Notes under the pieces: model-generated
Database searches by the model: none
Told to the model about the DNA's origin: nothing
What the model saw: only the letters and a program-made list of their open reading frames with translations
Program-made: the position numbers and the translations under genes
Assembly: GCA_002731115.1 (NCBI GenBank)
Contig: PBZO01000001.1
Coordinates: forward strand, 39,023-75,095
Direction of reading: 5' to 3'
From: Candidatus Pacearchaeota archaeon
GTDB lineage: Archaea; Nanobdellota; Nanobdellia; Pacearchaeales; GW2011-AR1
DNA: 36,073 nucleotides
In this document: piece by piece, positions 1 through 10,211 of the stretch
How the letters are laid out: the number at the start of each line of letters is the position of its first letter
Numbering within the stretch: the stretch's first letter is position 1

Positions 1-2
1 AT

Positions 3-2426
3 TTCTTATCAATTTTCTCAAAAGAAATTACAGTTACTTATTCTGCAATTTTATTTCCTGCAGTGATGTTTGCATTAACAACAATTGCTTTTTTCCTCTT
101 TGCAAGAATTATATTTTACAAAGAAAATAAAAAAACAAGAAATATAATTGCATTAATTGCAACTAGCTTTTTTGTGCTTATTCCTTCATTATTGCCAAGA
201 ACAATTGCAGGAATCCCTGAGAAAGAATCAGCTGCTTTCTTTTTTATGTTTATTGCCTTCTATTTTTTCATGAAAGCATTTACTTCAAATAATTTGAGAA
301 AGGGCATGATTTTTGGAATTCTTGCAGGAATCTCTACTGCAGGAATGGCCTTAATTTGGGGAGGTGTTCTTTTTATATTCTTTACAATTTCAACTTCTGT
401 CTTGCTCGCATTTATTCTAGGGAAGATCAAGAAAAATGAACTAATTATTTATGCTACCTGGATGATTACTTCTTTTATTGTAATGATGCCCTTCTCCACA
501 AGATATATTTTAAAAAACTTAGTTATGTCAATATCTACTGGATCTGCTATTAGTGTTTTTGTAATTATTAGTCTGAGTTTATTAATCATGAAAACAAATA
601 AACTAGAAAAAATAAGAAAGAAAACAAAACTTCCAGATGAGTTATCTTCTGTAATTATTTCCATCTTTATCTTAATCTTAATTGTCTCAATTAGTCTTGG
701 CCCTAGTTTTATTTTTGAACAAGTACATAATGTAAAAAGTTCACTAATTCAACCAATAGAGAATAGATTTAGTCTAACAGTTGCAGAAAATAAACAACCT
801 TATTTCTTAAACGATTGGAGAAATAATTTTGGACCAATTGTATTTAATATACCTCTATTTTTTTGGTTATTCTTTATTGGGTCTGTTCTTTTATTTAATA
901 ATATGATAAAAAAACTAAAGAAAAAAGAAAAGATAATCTTGACATCTAGCTATCTTATCTTTTTAATTTGTTTAATATTTAGTAGATATGCATCAGGGCA
1001 TATCTTAAATGGGACAAGTAGATTTAGTCTACTAGTTTATTTTGGAGGGTGGTTATTTTTTCTAGGAACTTTTGGATATTTCTATTACAAAATATACAAT
1101 GATGGAGATTTCTCCTTATTTAAAGCCTTTAATTTTAATTATATACTCTACTCGCTAATTTTAACCTTAGGCATTATTGGGGCAAGAGGGGGAATAAGAT
1201 TAATTATGGTTCTTGGAGCAGTAAGTCCTGTTGTTATTGGTTTTTTAATTGTTAAAATATCTAAAAAATATTTTGAGGAAAAAGATGAAGCAATGAAACT
1301 TTTTGTAGGAATTACTGCTGTATTAATTTTAATTGCAGCTGTATTAATTTTAATTGGAAATCCTCTTTTAATGCTTAAGGGAGATAGTTTTTGGGGTTGG
1401 GGGGGATATTTTCAACAAGATAAAATTACTGCAGATTATTTTGCTCCAGGTCCATATCAATGGCAATGGCAAAAAGCAATGAGTTGGGTAAGGAATAATA
1501 CATCTGAAGAGGCTGTTTTTGCACATTGGTGGGACTATGGTTATTGGTTGCAATCAATTGGAAAAAGATCCACTATTCTTGATGGAGGGAATGCAATAGC
1601 ATATTGGAATCACTTAATGGGAAGACATGTTTTAACAGGAGATGATGAAAATAAAGCCTTAGAATTTCTATATACTCATAATGGAACCCATCTTTTAATT
1701 GATTCAACAGAAATTGGAAAATATACTGCATTTTCTAGTATTGGTTCAGATGAAGACTATGATAGAATCTCCTGGATTACTGTTTTCTTAATGGACGAAA
1801 AACAAACACAAGAAACTAAAAATGAAACTATTTATGTCTATACAGGGGGAACTTTGTTAGATGAAGATATAATCTGGGAACAAGACGGAAAAGAGATCTT
1901 TTTACCTAAAAGAAGAGCAGGAGTTGGAGCAATTATTCTAAAGAGAGATAAAGATGAAAAGATAACCAAGGTAGAAGCAATTTTTGTGGATAATGGACGA
2001 CAGTATAGAATCCCTTTAAGATTTGCCTATTTTGATAATGAATTGCATGATTTTAAAGAGGGATTAGATGCAGGAGTTTTCTTATTCCCCAGATTAGATG
2101 CTTTGTCTGGTGGAAGAACTAGTCTTAATGAAATAGGTGCATCAATGTATTTAAGTAGAAGGACTATTCATTCTCAATTAGCTAGCCTGTACTTATTTGA
2201 TCAAAAAACAGATTATTTTAATCTTGTTCACACTGAGAATAGTTTGGTTATTGAAGATATACTGAAACAGGGATTTGATATAGGGGACTTTGTATATTAT
2301 CAGGGATTTCAAGGACCAATTAAAATCTGGGAGATTAAATATCCTTCATATATAAAATTAAATCCGGCTTATTTAGAAACAGATTATCCTGAAAAATTAC
2401 AAGAGTTAAAACAAGGAGAATATTAA
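3..2426 (+). CDS. Oligosaccharyl transferase STT3/AglB family, 5'-truncated by the window edge
   Basis: The ORF is open back to base 3 (FLSIFSKEITVTYSAILFPAVMFALT...), so the listed GTG start at 63 is not the real start. WWDYG catalytic motif (AHWWDYGYWLQSIGKRSTILDGGN), many TM helices, and a C-terminal soluble region with MYLSRRTIHSQLASLYLFDQ. Confidence 0.93.
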   Translation, partial: FLSIFSKEITVTYSAILFPAVMFALTTIAFFLFARIIFYKENKKTRNIIALIATSFFVLIPSLLPRTIAGIPEKESAAFFFMFIAFYFFMKAFTSNNLRKGMIFGILAGISTAGMALIWGGVLFIFFTISTSVLLAFILGKIKKNELIIYATWMITSFIVMMPFSTRYILKNLVMSISTGSAISVFVIISLSLLIMKTNKLEKIRKKTKLPDELSSVIISIFILILIVSISLGPSFIFEQVHNVKSSLIQPIENRFSLTVAENKQPYFLNDWRNNFGPIVFNIPLFFWLFFIGSVLLFNNMIKKLKKKEKIILTSSYLIFLICLIFSRYASGHILNGTSRFSLLVYFGGWLFFLGTFGYFYYKIYNDGDFSLFKAFNFNYILYSLILTLGIIGARGGIRLIMVLGAVSPVVIGFLIVKISKKYFEEKDEAMKLFVGITAVLILIAAVLILIGNPLLMLKGDSFWGWGGYFQQDKITADYFAPGPYQWQWQKAMSWVRNNTSEEAVFAHWWDYGYWLQSIGKRSTILDGGNAIAYWNHLMGRHVLTGDDENKALEFLYTHNGTHLLIDSTEIGKYTAFSSIGSDEDYDRISWITVFLMDEKQTQETKNETIYVYTGGTLLDEDIIWEQDGKEIFLPKRRAGVGAIILKRDKDEKITKVEAIFVDNGRQYRIPLRFAYFDNELHDFKEGLDAGVFLFPRLDALSGGRTSLNEIGASMYLSRRTIHSQLASLYLFDQKTDYFNLVHTENSLVIEDILKQGFDIGDFVYYQGFQGPIKIWEIKYPSYIKLNPAYLETDYPEKLQELKQGEY
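1317..1358 (+). repeat. 21-bp tandem duplication within the STT3 gene (gctgtattaattttaattgca / gctgtattaattttaattgga)
   Basis: Two copies, 20/21 identical, encoding AVLILIA-AVLILIG within a TM segment. Confidence 0.85.
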
Positions 2427-2427
2427 G

Positions 2428-3423
2428 ATGGAACCATTATTAATTATCCCACTAATTTTAAGTTTTTTAATTACTTTATTTTTCATACCTGTCTGGATTA
2501 AAAAAGCAAAACAAATTAAACTTGTTTGGGAAGATATGAATAAAAAAAATAAGACTAAAAAAATTGCGGGATCGGGAGGGATTGTTGTTGTTTTTGGATT
2601 TATTCTAGGTGTTTTAATTTATGTCGCATTAAAAACATTTTATTTTAACTCAACAGAAAATTTAATTGAAGTATTTGCTATTTTAACATCAATCTTAATA
2701 ATATCTGTTGTGGGCTTAATTGATGATCTTTTTGGATGGCAAAAAGGAGGATTATCTAAAAAATCAAGGATAATCTTATTCTTATTTGCAGCAATCCCAC
2801 TAATAGTTATAAATGCTGGAGAATCTAGGATGATTGGAATTGAATTTGGATTATTATATCCTCTATTTTTAGTTCCATTGGGAATTATTGGAGCATCAGC
2901 AACATATAATTTTCTTGCAGGATATAATGGGCTTGAAGCAAGTCAGGGAATCTTAATCTTATCCTCCTTATCATTGATTACTTTTCTTACGGGGAATAGT
3001 TGGCTAAGTTTAATCTCTCTAACAATGGCTATTTGTTTAATTGCATTTTATATACATAACAAATATCCTGCAAAAATCTTCCCTGGAGATGTTTTAACTT
3101 ATTCGATTGGGGCAATGATTGCAATTATTGCTATCTTGGGAAATATTGAAAAAATTGTAGTATTTCTTTTTATTCCATATATTCTTGAAACTATATTAAA
3201 AGTAAGAGGAAAATTAAAGAAGTATAGCTTTGCTAAATTAAACAAGGATGGTGGTTTAGATGTTCCTTATAAAAAATTCTATGGATTAGAACATATATCT
3301 ATTTATTTATTAAAAAAATTCAAAAATAAAGTTTATGAAAAAGATGTTGTTTATCTAATCAATTTATTCCAGATATTAATAATTATTTTGGCATTTATTT
3401 TATTTGGAGGAGAAATATTTTAA
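2428..3423 (+). CDS. MraY/WecA/AglH-like polyprenyl-phosphate sugar-1-phosphate transferase (glycosyl transferase family 4 fold)
   Basis: Polytopic membrane protein with GLIDDLFGW, FLAGYNGLEASQG and FPGDVLTYSIGA motifs typical of GPT enzymes; directly follows STT3. Confidence 0.9.
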   Translation: MEPLLIIPLILSFLITLFFIPVWIKKAKQIKLVWEDMNKKNKTKKIAGSGGIVVVFGFILGVLIYVALKTFYFNSTENLIEVFAILTSILIISVVGLIDDLFGWQKGGLSKKSRIILFLFAAIPLIVINAGESRMIGIEFGLLYPLFLVPLGIIGASATYNFLAGYNGLEASQGILILSSLSLITFLTGNSWLSLISLTMAICLIAFYIHNKYPAKIFPGDVLTYSIGAMIAIIAILGNIEKIVVFLFIPYILETILKVRGKLKKYSFAKLNKDGGLDVPYKKFYGLEHISIYLLKKFKNKVYEKDVVYLINLFQILIIILAFILFGGEIF

Positions 3424-4355
3424 TGAAGATAAAAAAATATCTTCCAATAATAGGAATTATTATTTTCTTATATATATTATTTAAATTAGATATATCAAAT
3501 ATATTAAGAGAAATCAGTAATTCAGATATAAATTTTTTATTGATTGCAATACTTCTTATATTTATTTCATTTATAACTCAAACATTAAAGTGGTTTACAA
3601 TTACCAAAATTCAATTAACAAACATTTCATTTATTGAAGCATTTAAAGTCAATATAATGAGTATGTTTTATGGTTTTATTACCCCCTCAAGAATAGGAGG
3701 AATTATCAGAGCAGAATACCTAAGAAAATATAACAATAATAATCTTGGGAAAGGCGTTAGTAATTATGTCTTAGACAAAGTTTTAGATTTAGGTTCTCTT
3801 GCTTTTCTTGCAGGATTATTCTCACTTATGTTTAAAGATTTAGTATCAATTAATTACTTTTATTATTCTCTTTCTGGTTTTATATTAATTGTAATTCTCT
3901 TGATGATATTTAGGGATGAAAAAAGAAGTAGATCTACACTAAGAATAATTTATGTAAAATTGGTTCCGGAGAAGATGAAAGAGAAAGTAAAAAATGGATT
4001 TAATTCATTTTACCAAGATATGCCTAAAAAGAGGTATTTTATTTTATTCTTCTTATTAAATGTCTTAAATTGGGTTGTTTTATATGCATCAACTTTCTTT
4101 ATCGGAATTTCACTCGGAATAGATATTTCTTTTTATTACTTCCTTGCAATTCTACCAATTGCTACCCTTATTGGACAGATACCCATAACTATAAGCGGAT
4201 TGGGAACAAGAGAGGCTGTTATGATTAGTTTATTTGGGGTGATTGGCATAAGTGCTACAAAAGTATTTTCAATGTCATTAATTAGTATATTCCTTGCAGG
4301 AGTAATTCCTGCCTTAATAGGAAGTTTTTTAATTTTCAAAAATAAAGAAAAATAG
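3423..4355 (+). CDS. Lysylphosphatidylglycerol synthase TM region / UPF0104 flippase-like membrane protein
   Basis: About eight hydrophobic segments, PSRIGGIIRAEYLRK motif and ITISGLGTREAVMISLFG motif; TAATG overlap with the upstream gene. Confidence 0.8.
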   Translation: MKIKKYLPIIGIIIFLYILFKLDISNILREISNSDINFLLIAILLIFISFITQTLKWFTITKIQLTNISFIEAFKVNIMSMFYGFITPSRIGGIIRAEYLRKYNNNNLGKGVSNYVLDKVLDLGSLAFLAGLFSLMFKDLVSINYFYYSLSGFILIVILLMIFRDEKRSRSTLRIIYVKLVPEKMKEKVKNGFNSFYQDMPKKRYFILFFLLNVLNWVVLYASTFFIGISLGIDISFYYFLAILPIATLIGQIPITISGLGTREAVMISLFGVIGISATKVFSMSLISIFLAGVIPALIGSFLIFKNKEK

Positions 4356-5117
4356 ATGGAAAAAGTAAGCATAATAATTCCTGCGCATAATGAAGAAAAA
4401 AGAATAGGAAAGACTCTAAAAGAATATATTTCTTATTTCAAAAAGAAATCGCTTGATTTTAAGATAATTGTTGTCTTAAATGCCTGTTCAGATAATACTA
4501 TTGGGATCGTTAAAAAACATAAAGTTAAGGAATTAGAAATCTTAAATTTCAAGCAAGGCGGGAAGGGATTTGCAATTATTGAAGGATTTAAGAAATCCTT
4601 AAAAGGAGATAGTAATTTAATTGGTTTTGTTGATGCAGATATGGCTACTCCTCCTAAAGCATTTTATGATTTAATTAGGAATATTGGAGATAATGATGGA
4701 GTTATAGCAAATAGGTGGGATAAAAATAGTATTGTAAAAGTACCTCAGACAATCTTTAGGAGAATTATTGGAAGAGGCTTTAATTTAATTGTTAGGATGT
4801 TGTTTATTCTGCCTCATCAGGATACTCAATGCGGGGCAAAATTATTCAAACGAGAATTATTAGAAAAGATTATACCAAAATTAGGATCAAGTGAATGGAG
4901 TTTTGATGTTGACTTATTGTTTTATGCAAGAAGAGAGAAAGCTAAAGTAGAATCAATTCCAACTATCTGGAATGATAAAAAAGATTCAAAGATAAATATC
5001 AAGAAAAATATCTTAACAATGTTTTTATCTGTTGTTAGACTAAGACTTGTTCATTCTCATTTTAACTTTATTGTGAGAATTTATAGAAAATTGCCTAATT
5101 GGATGAGAGTTCATTAA
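4356..5117 (+). CDS. Glycosyltransferase family 2, dolichyl-phosphate hexose synthase-like
   Basis: VSIIIPAHNEEKRIGKTL start, FVDADMATPP (DxD), DTQCGAKLFKRELL motif typical of DPG/DPM synthases. Confidence 0.88.
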   Translation: MEKVSIIIPAHNEEKRIGKTLKEYISYFKKKSLDFKIIVVLNACSDNTIGIVKKHKVKELEILNFKQGGKGFAIIEGFKKSLKGDSNLIGFVDADMATPPKAFYDLIRNIGDNDGVIANRWDKNSIVKVPQTIFRRIIGRGFNLIVRMLFILPHQDTQCGAKLFKRELLEKIIPKLGSSEWSFDVDLLFYARREKAKVESIPTIWNDKKDSKINIKKNILTMFLSVVRLRLVHSHFNFIVRIYRKLPNWMRVH

Positions 5118-5141
5118 AAGTGTAGAAAGGATTGCAGAAAT

Positions 5142-5151
5142 CTTTATAATA
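5142..5151 (+). promoter_or_regulatory. TATA-like box (ctttataata) upstream of the GT2 at 5172
   Basis: AT-rich TATA-like element centred about 25 nt upstream of the ATG, in a 54-nt intergenic gap. Confidence 0.5.
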
Positions 5152-5171
5152 CCTTTAATTTACCTTAAATT

Positions 5172-6149
5172 ATGAAATTTTCGCTAATAATCCCTCTTGC
5201 TCCTGAAAGAGATGCCGAGATAATAGAGTCTATTAGGAAATTAGATTACCCTAAATCTGATTTCAGTGTAATTATTGTAAAAGGCAAAAACCCTTCCGAT
5301 AATAGGAATAAGGGAGCAATGAATGCGAAAGGGGAGATAATTGGTTTTTTAGATGACGATGCACTAGTTGATGAAGATTTATTAAAAAATGTTGAAGAAT
5401 TCTTTGAAGAACATCCTGATATCGATATTGTCGGTGGACCTCAATTAACCCCTTATGATGAAGTTGGTTTTGCAAAAACTTCAGGTTATGCTTTAAGTTC
5501 TAAATTTGGTGCTTGGAATTTATCTCAAAGATATTCAAGAAAAAAACTAAATTTAAATGCTGATGAAGGATCCCTTACTTCTGCAAATCTTTTTGTTAAG
5601 AGGGCTGTTATGGATAAGATAAAATTTGATTCAAATTTATTCCCTGGAGAAGACCCCAAATTTATTGATGATGCAAAAAAATATGGATTTAATGTTGCAT
5701 ATTCTCCTGATTTAATTATCTATCACAGAAGACGGCCTAAAATTAAGAGTCTTATAAAACAAATATTTAATTATGGTAAAGTTAGGCCTGCAAAGGAATC
5801 TTTTATTAGTACTCTTAAAAAACCATTTTTTCTTATTCCAAGTCTTTTTCTAATTTATTTATTCATATTAGCAATCTCTATCTTAGTGAATCCAACAATA
5901 ATTAGGGGAGCTATAGGAATTGGGAATAATCTTAATTATCTAACCTTAAATTTTTTATTATTTGTCCCTTTGTTTCTGTATATTTTTATTGATTTAGGAT
6001 TCTCTGTATATGATTCAATAAGAAATAAAGCTTATAGCGCGATTTTCCTCCTGCCTTTTATTTACCCTACAATCCATATCAGTTATGGTATTGGAATGAT
6101 TTATGGTTACCTTAAAAAACTGAAGAAAATAGTCTTACTTTCTAAATAA
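5172..6149 (+). CDS. Glycosyltransferase family 2 with C-terminal transmembrane helices
   Basis: FSLIIPLAPERDAEI, GFLDDDALVDEDLL (DDD), SANLFVKRAVMDKI, and hydrophobic C-terminal segments. Confidence 0.85.
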   Translation: MKFSLIIPLAPERDAEIIESIRKLDYPKSDFSVIIVKGKNPSDNRNKGAMNAKGEIIGFLDDDALVDEDLLKNVEEFFEEHPDIDIVGGPQLTPYDEVGFAKTSGYALSSKFGAWNLSQRYSRKKLNLNADEGSLTSANLFVKRAVMDKIKFDSNLFPGEDPKFIDDAKKYGFNVAYSPDLIIYHRRRPKIKSLIKQIFNYGKVRPAKESFISTLKKPFFLIPSLFLIYLFILAISILVNPTIIRGAIGIGNNLNYLTLNFLLFVPLFLYIFIDLGFSVYDSIRNKAYSAIFLLPFIYPTIHISYGIGMIYGYLKKLKKIVLLSK

Positions 6150-7307
6150 GGATTTTCCATCTATCTTTGATTGAAACTTTAATTGCATTAATTGCAAAAG
6201 TGTTGGAAATAAATCCTCCATTTTTGCCTGTTTTCTAAATTTTCTATTTATTATTAAAAAAGTTGTTTCATTTCTATCAGAAAGATCATATCCATGCATT
6301 CCCTTAACCGGAACATTATTAAAAAAATTTGGGTATAGAAGTGTTCCTGAATTTAATAAAAAAATTTCATCCCCATAAAGATTATTATTAAAATCAATTT
6401 TTAGACTCTTTTTATCTTGTTTTGACAATATTTTTCCTTTATCCTTATGTTTTTCTAGAATAGACAAAACTTGTTTTTTTATTTTTTTATTAAAAAACCA
6501 AAATCTAGCCATCGTAGATTCTAAGAAATATATATAATCTTTTCCAAATCCCGGAAGTTTTGATTGTAAATCAAATATTTTATTTATTGGAACCATCCCA
6601 TGATCAGACCATATTAGAATATTATCTTTTTCTAAATCAAAATTAGATAAAATCTCCTTAACTAGCCCATCTGTTTTTCTCAAAGTTCTCTTTATCTCAC
6701 TCGACTTTGGTCCAAACTTATGCCCTATTGAATCAAGATCTGTTAAATGAATATAATAAAAAGAATGTTTATTAATAAGTTTTAGGAATTTTTTTGCCCT
6801 AGCCTCATCATTATTTCTAAAGGTATAATGAATTCTTGACTTTCCGTTTTCAATAATAAAGGGGAAATCATAAAAAAGATATCCTATTTCATTTCTTTTA
6901 AATACACTAAATAATGTCTCTATAGAATCTTGTTGAAAAAAATGCTTTTTTTGTTTTAATTTAAAATATTTAAAATAATCCATATTTATTGATGGATAAG
7001 ACATATCATTACCCTGTAAATGATTAAAAAAATTTATTAAATGAAATTTTAATTTTCCTGGAAAGGGGGATAATAATATCGAATATGGAAACGCCCTTAT
7101 TTTCTTATCATAGATATAATTAGTAAATAAACCCAATTTCCTTGGATGAACTCCTGTATAAAAACCAACAGTATTTTTGAATCCAAAATGTTGTTTTAAT
7201 TGCCCAAGCCCATATTTCCTAGTCAAACCATATAAAAAAGGGGTGTTTCTAGATGTGATATAATCTCTTCTAAAAGCATCAAGCATTAAAACAATTGTCT
7301 TAACCAT
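6135..7307 (-). CDS. Alkaline phosphatase superfamily protein (type I phosphodiesterase / nucleotide pyrophosphatase-like)
   Basis: VLMLDAFRRDYI N-term metal motif, TVGFYTGVHPRKLG, DLDSIGHKFGPKS, WSDHGMVPI and MHGYDLSD metal-ligand motifs; 3' end overlaps the convergent GT2. Confidence 0.82.
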   Translation of the reverse strand: MVKTIVLMLDAFRRDYITSRNTPFLYGLTRKYGLGQLKQHFGFKNTVGFYTGVHPRKLGLFTNYIYDKKIRAFPYSILLSPFPGKLKFHLINFFNHLQGNDMSYPSINMDYFKYFKLKQKKHFFQQDSIETLFSVFKRNEIGYLFYDFPFIIENGKSRIHYTFRNNDEARAKKFLKLINKHSFYYIHLTDLDSIGHKFGPKSSEIKRTLRKTDGLVKEILSNFDLEKDNILIWSDHGMVPINKIFDLQSKLPGFGKDYIYFLESTMARFWFFNKKIKKQVLSILEKHKDKGKILSKQDKKSLKIDFNNNLYGDEIFLLNSGTLLYPNFFNNVPVKGMHGYDLSDRNETTFLIINRKFRKQAKMEDLFPTLLQLMQLKFQSKIDGKSLFRK

Positions 7308-7339
7308 TATTCCCTAAGAAAATTTAGTTTTAAAAAATT

Positions 7340-8734
7340 ATGTTTTTGGAGATGATAAACATTATAAAGGCCATTAATTTTTTAAAAATTACATTGAATA
7401 TGAGATATACAAAAAATAAGAGTAAACGGGTAGAAGATTATCTAAATGAAAAAATTGAGATAATTACTGATATAATTCGCAAAAGAATTCCTGATACAAT
7501 AGGCATTATAATGGGAGGGGGATTTGGAAAAGGAGAGGGGAGTGTAGTTGTAGAAAACAAGGAAGTTATACTAATAAATGATTTTGATATGTATGTTGTT
7601 GCAAAAAAAGAATATGATGAAGACATAATAAATGATATTGCACAGGAAGCTTCAAGAAAAATTGGAAAAAAAGGGATTAGTTCTTTTGTAAAATTCAATA
7701 AAAATAGGCCTCTTTTAAAAGATTTTTTTTATATTGATTTAAAAGTTATTCCTATTGATTATCTAAAAAAATTACCTCCAATGGTAAAATTTTATGATTT
7801 AAGAAATTCAAGTAAGATAGTTTATGGAAAGAATACTTTAAATAAAATCCCTGATTTTAAACCAGATGATCTTCCAATAGCCGAGGGTGCAAGACTTTTA
7901 TTAAATAGGATGAGTCATCTAGTTCAGCATTTTTACTCTTCATTTCTTACAAAAAATGTAAAAGAGAATGATCATCAAATATTTTTATTACATACTATTA
8001 AGACCTATACCGATGCTTGTGGTGCTTTACTAATATTATCCAAGAAATATGAAGCAACTTATAGTAAAAGACTTAATATCTTTAAGAAAAGATATTCGGA
8101 AGATTTTCCTGAATTAAAAAAACTTATTCCAGAGTATGTTGAAAAATTAAAAGAATTTACCGAACTTAAACTTAATTTTAATTTAAATGCATATAAGGGA
8201 AAAGACTTGGAATTATGGAAGCAATCAAGAAATTATATCGGTATTGCAACTAAATATTTCTTTAAGAAATTCCTAAATAAAGAAGTAAATAATTATTATG
8301 ATTTATCAAAAGCTATTGAAGAATCTGCAGTAAAATATTATAATCCTTATATTAGATATATTCTCAAAAGAAAGTTTAAACTAGATACTAATAATAAATA
8401 TATTCTTAGTTTGGGTTCAATTGCAGCGCATATCTACATGAATTTTCTATATTTTAATCGTATGAGAGAATGCCATAATAAACTCTATATTCGAGGATTA
8501 TTTAGAATAAAACCTCCTGAATTAACATTCTTTTCAGCATTACCTTTAATATTATACAGCTTAAATGATGATGGCAGGGTTAATTTAAAGATGTTAGAAG
8601 AGGGGAAAAGAAAATTACAAAAAGTATATCCTGTGAATGTAAAACATAATGGAAGTGATTTAAGATATTGGGAGGATATTGCTAATGTTTATTCTAATGC
8701 TTATGTTTTATTTGCATTTTTAAAACTGAAATAA
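7340..8734 (+). CDS. Nucleotidyltransferase-like protein with GGGFGKGEG...NDFDMYV motif, unknown substrate
   Basis: IIMGGGFGKGEGSVVVENKEVILINDFDMYVV resembles a pol-beta-type nucleotidyltransferase G-rich loop followed by acidic residues. The start may be the ATG at 7400, since a TATA-like attataaagg lies at 7361-7370. Confidence 0.6.
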   Translation: MFLEMINIIKAINFLKITLNMRYTKNKSKRVEDYLNEKIEIITDIIRKRIPDTIGIIMGGGFGKGEGSVVVENKEVILINDFDMYVVAKKEYDEDIINDIAQEASRKIGKKGISSFVKFNKNRPLLKDFFYIDLKVIPIDYLKKLPPMVKFYDLRNSSKIVYGKNTLNKIPDFKPDDLPIAEGARLLLNRMSHLVQHFYSSFLTKNVKENDHQIFLLHTIKTYTDACGALLILSKKYEATYSKRLNIFKKRYSEDFPELKKLIPEYVEKLKEFTELKLNFNLNAYKGKDLELWKQSRNYIGIATKYFFKKFLNKEVNNYYDLSKAIEESAVKYYNPYIRYILKRKFKLDTNNKYILSLGSIAAHIYMNFLYFNRMRECHNKLYIRGLFRIKPPELTFFSALPLILYSLNDDGRVNLKMLEEGKRKLQKVYPVNVKHNGSDLRYWEDIANVYSNAYVLFAFLKLK

Positions 8735-8735
8735 A

Positions 8736-10211
8736 TCAATCTACCAACTTCTTATAAAGAGAAAGAACATAATGCTCTATCATTAAATTAAAAAAATTAA
8801 ATTTAAACCTTGCTCTAGCAATTGGTTCATAAAGTTTACTTAAAATTTTAATCACTCTTTTTATATCCAACAAATTTGATCCTTTTTGATTAAGAAAATA
8901 AGATGCAAACTGAATATTAGATAACCTTTTTTTCTCCTTAGAATCTACCCAGGGGGTCCTTATTTTATCCCCTGTATATTCTATCCATCCTTCTATTGAT
9001 TTTGGAGACACAAATCCAAATTTTCCTAAATTATTGTATAAGGGAGTCCCTGGATAAGGAGTATAACAATAAACCCCATTTATTTCTGCATGGGGATTTT
9101 CTTTTAATAATCTTAAGGCACTATTTAAGGTTAATTTTACATCTTCTTTAGTTTCTGTTGGAAATCCAACTACAAAATTATATCCCGGAGTAATTTTGAA
9201 TTTTGATATTTTCCTATTTAACTCGAATACATCTTCAATCTTTTGGGGTTTATTAACAAGCTTTAAAATTCTGTTTGACCCACTTTCTACTCCTACTTCT
9301 AATCTCTCTAGTCCCGCTTTACTCATCTTCTTAAAATACATATCACTCATTCTTTTTGAAGAAGGTATTTCCAAAGTTCCTTTCCAAATAATATCCATTT
9401 TATTTTTGATAATATCATCTGCAATTTTCTCCATCCTATCGAGATTAACAAATAAGTTATCATCCAGAAAATCAAAATACCTTATATTATGTTTATGATA
9501 TAATGTAGATATAATTTTAAATGCATTTTCTGCTGTTAACGTTCTCCAACGACTTTTATTAAAAATTGAATTATAACAATAAGTGCAAGCAAAGGGGCAA
9601 CCACGAGATAATTGAACATGTAAACTTCTTCTTCCTTTATATTTCCCAGTATATTTCTCTAAATCAATTAAATTATAAGGAATCTCTGGTAATTTATTCA
9701 AATCAATAAAACCTCTTTCAGGATTACTAATTATTTTCCCCTCCTTACTCTTAAATGAGATTCCTTTTATTGATTTTATATTCTTATTTTTTTCTAAATG
9801 ATTAATTAATTCTTTAAAGGTCTCTTCACCTTCTCCCCTAACAACAATATCTATATTTTTATTTTTTAAGACATTATGAGAATCCAGGGTTGGATGTATT
9901 CCTCCCCAAATAACTGGATAATTACCTTTACTTTTAATTCTTTTACTAATTTCTAGGGCATAATAAAGTTGTTCGCCAGTCATAGAAGTTAAACCAATAC
10001 ATACTGGATTTTTCTCAAGTAATCTATCAATTTTCTTCTCCCAATCAGAATGAATTCTTTGATCAAAAATGATAACTTCATAATCCTTATGAATCATCGA
10101 TGCAACAGATAATAAAGCTAAAGGAATTGCATAATTAGTTTTAACACTATCTAGATAACCTACTTTGGGCTGTATTAATATTACTATATTTTTCTTTGTT
10201 TTTTTAACCAT
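8736..10211 (-). CDS. B12-binding-domain radical SAM protein
   Basis: N-terminal Rossmann/B12-like domain (VIWGGIHPTLDSHNV...VVRGEGEETFKEL), then LSRGCPFACTYCYNS (CX3CX2C). Confidence 0.9.
   Translation of the reverse strand: MVKKTKKNIVILIQPKVGYLDSVKTNYAIPLALLSVASMIHKDYEVIIFDQRIHSDWEKKIDRLLEKNPVCIGLTSMTGEQLYYALEISKRIKSKGNYPVIWGGIHPTLDSHNVLKNKNIDIVVRGEGEETFKELINHLEKNKNIKSIKGISFKSKEGKIISNPERGFIDLNKLPEIPYNLIDLEKYTGKYKGRRSLHVQLSRGCPFACTYCYNSIFNKSRWRTLTAENAFKIISTLYHKHNIRYFDFLDDNLFVNLDRMEKIADDIIKNKMDIIWKGTLEIPSSKRMSDMYFKKMSKAGLERLEVGVESGSNRILKLVNKPQKIEDVFELNRKISKFKITPGYNFVVGFPTETKEDVKLTLNSALRLLKENPHAEINGVYCYTPYPGTPLYNNLGKFGFVSPKSIEGWIEYTGDKIRTPWVDSKEKKRLSNIQFASYFLNQKGSNLLDIKRVIKILSKLYEPIARARFKFNFFNLMIEHYVLSLYKKLVD

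Noticed and set aside
449-664. Short minus-strand ORF inside STT3, and similar antisense ORFs (1368-1553, 4136-4372, 5272-5475, 7438-7698, 9196-9498, 10344-10595, 11282-11467, 13396-13584, 16094-16288, 21661-21981, 22868-23137, 24566-24823, 27209-27499, 30447-30629)
   Set aside because: All lie antisense to well-supported genes, have low-complexity compositions and no recognisable motifs, so they are chance ORFs in AT-rich DNA.
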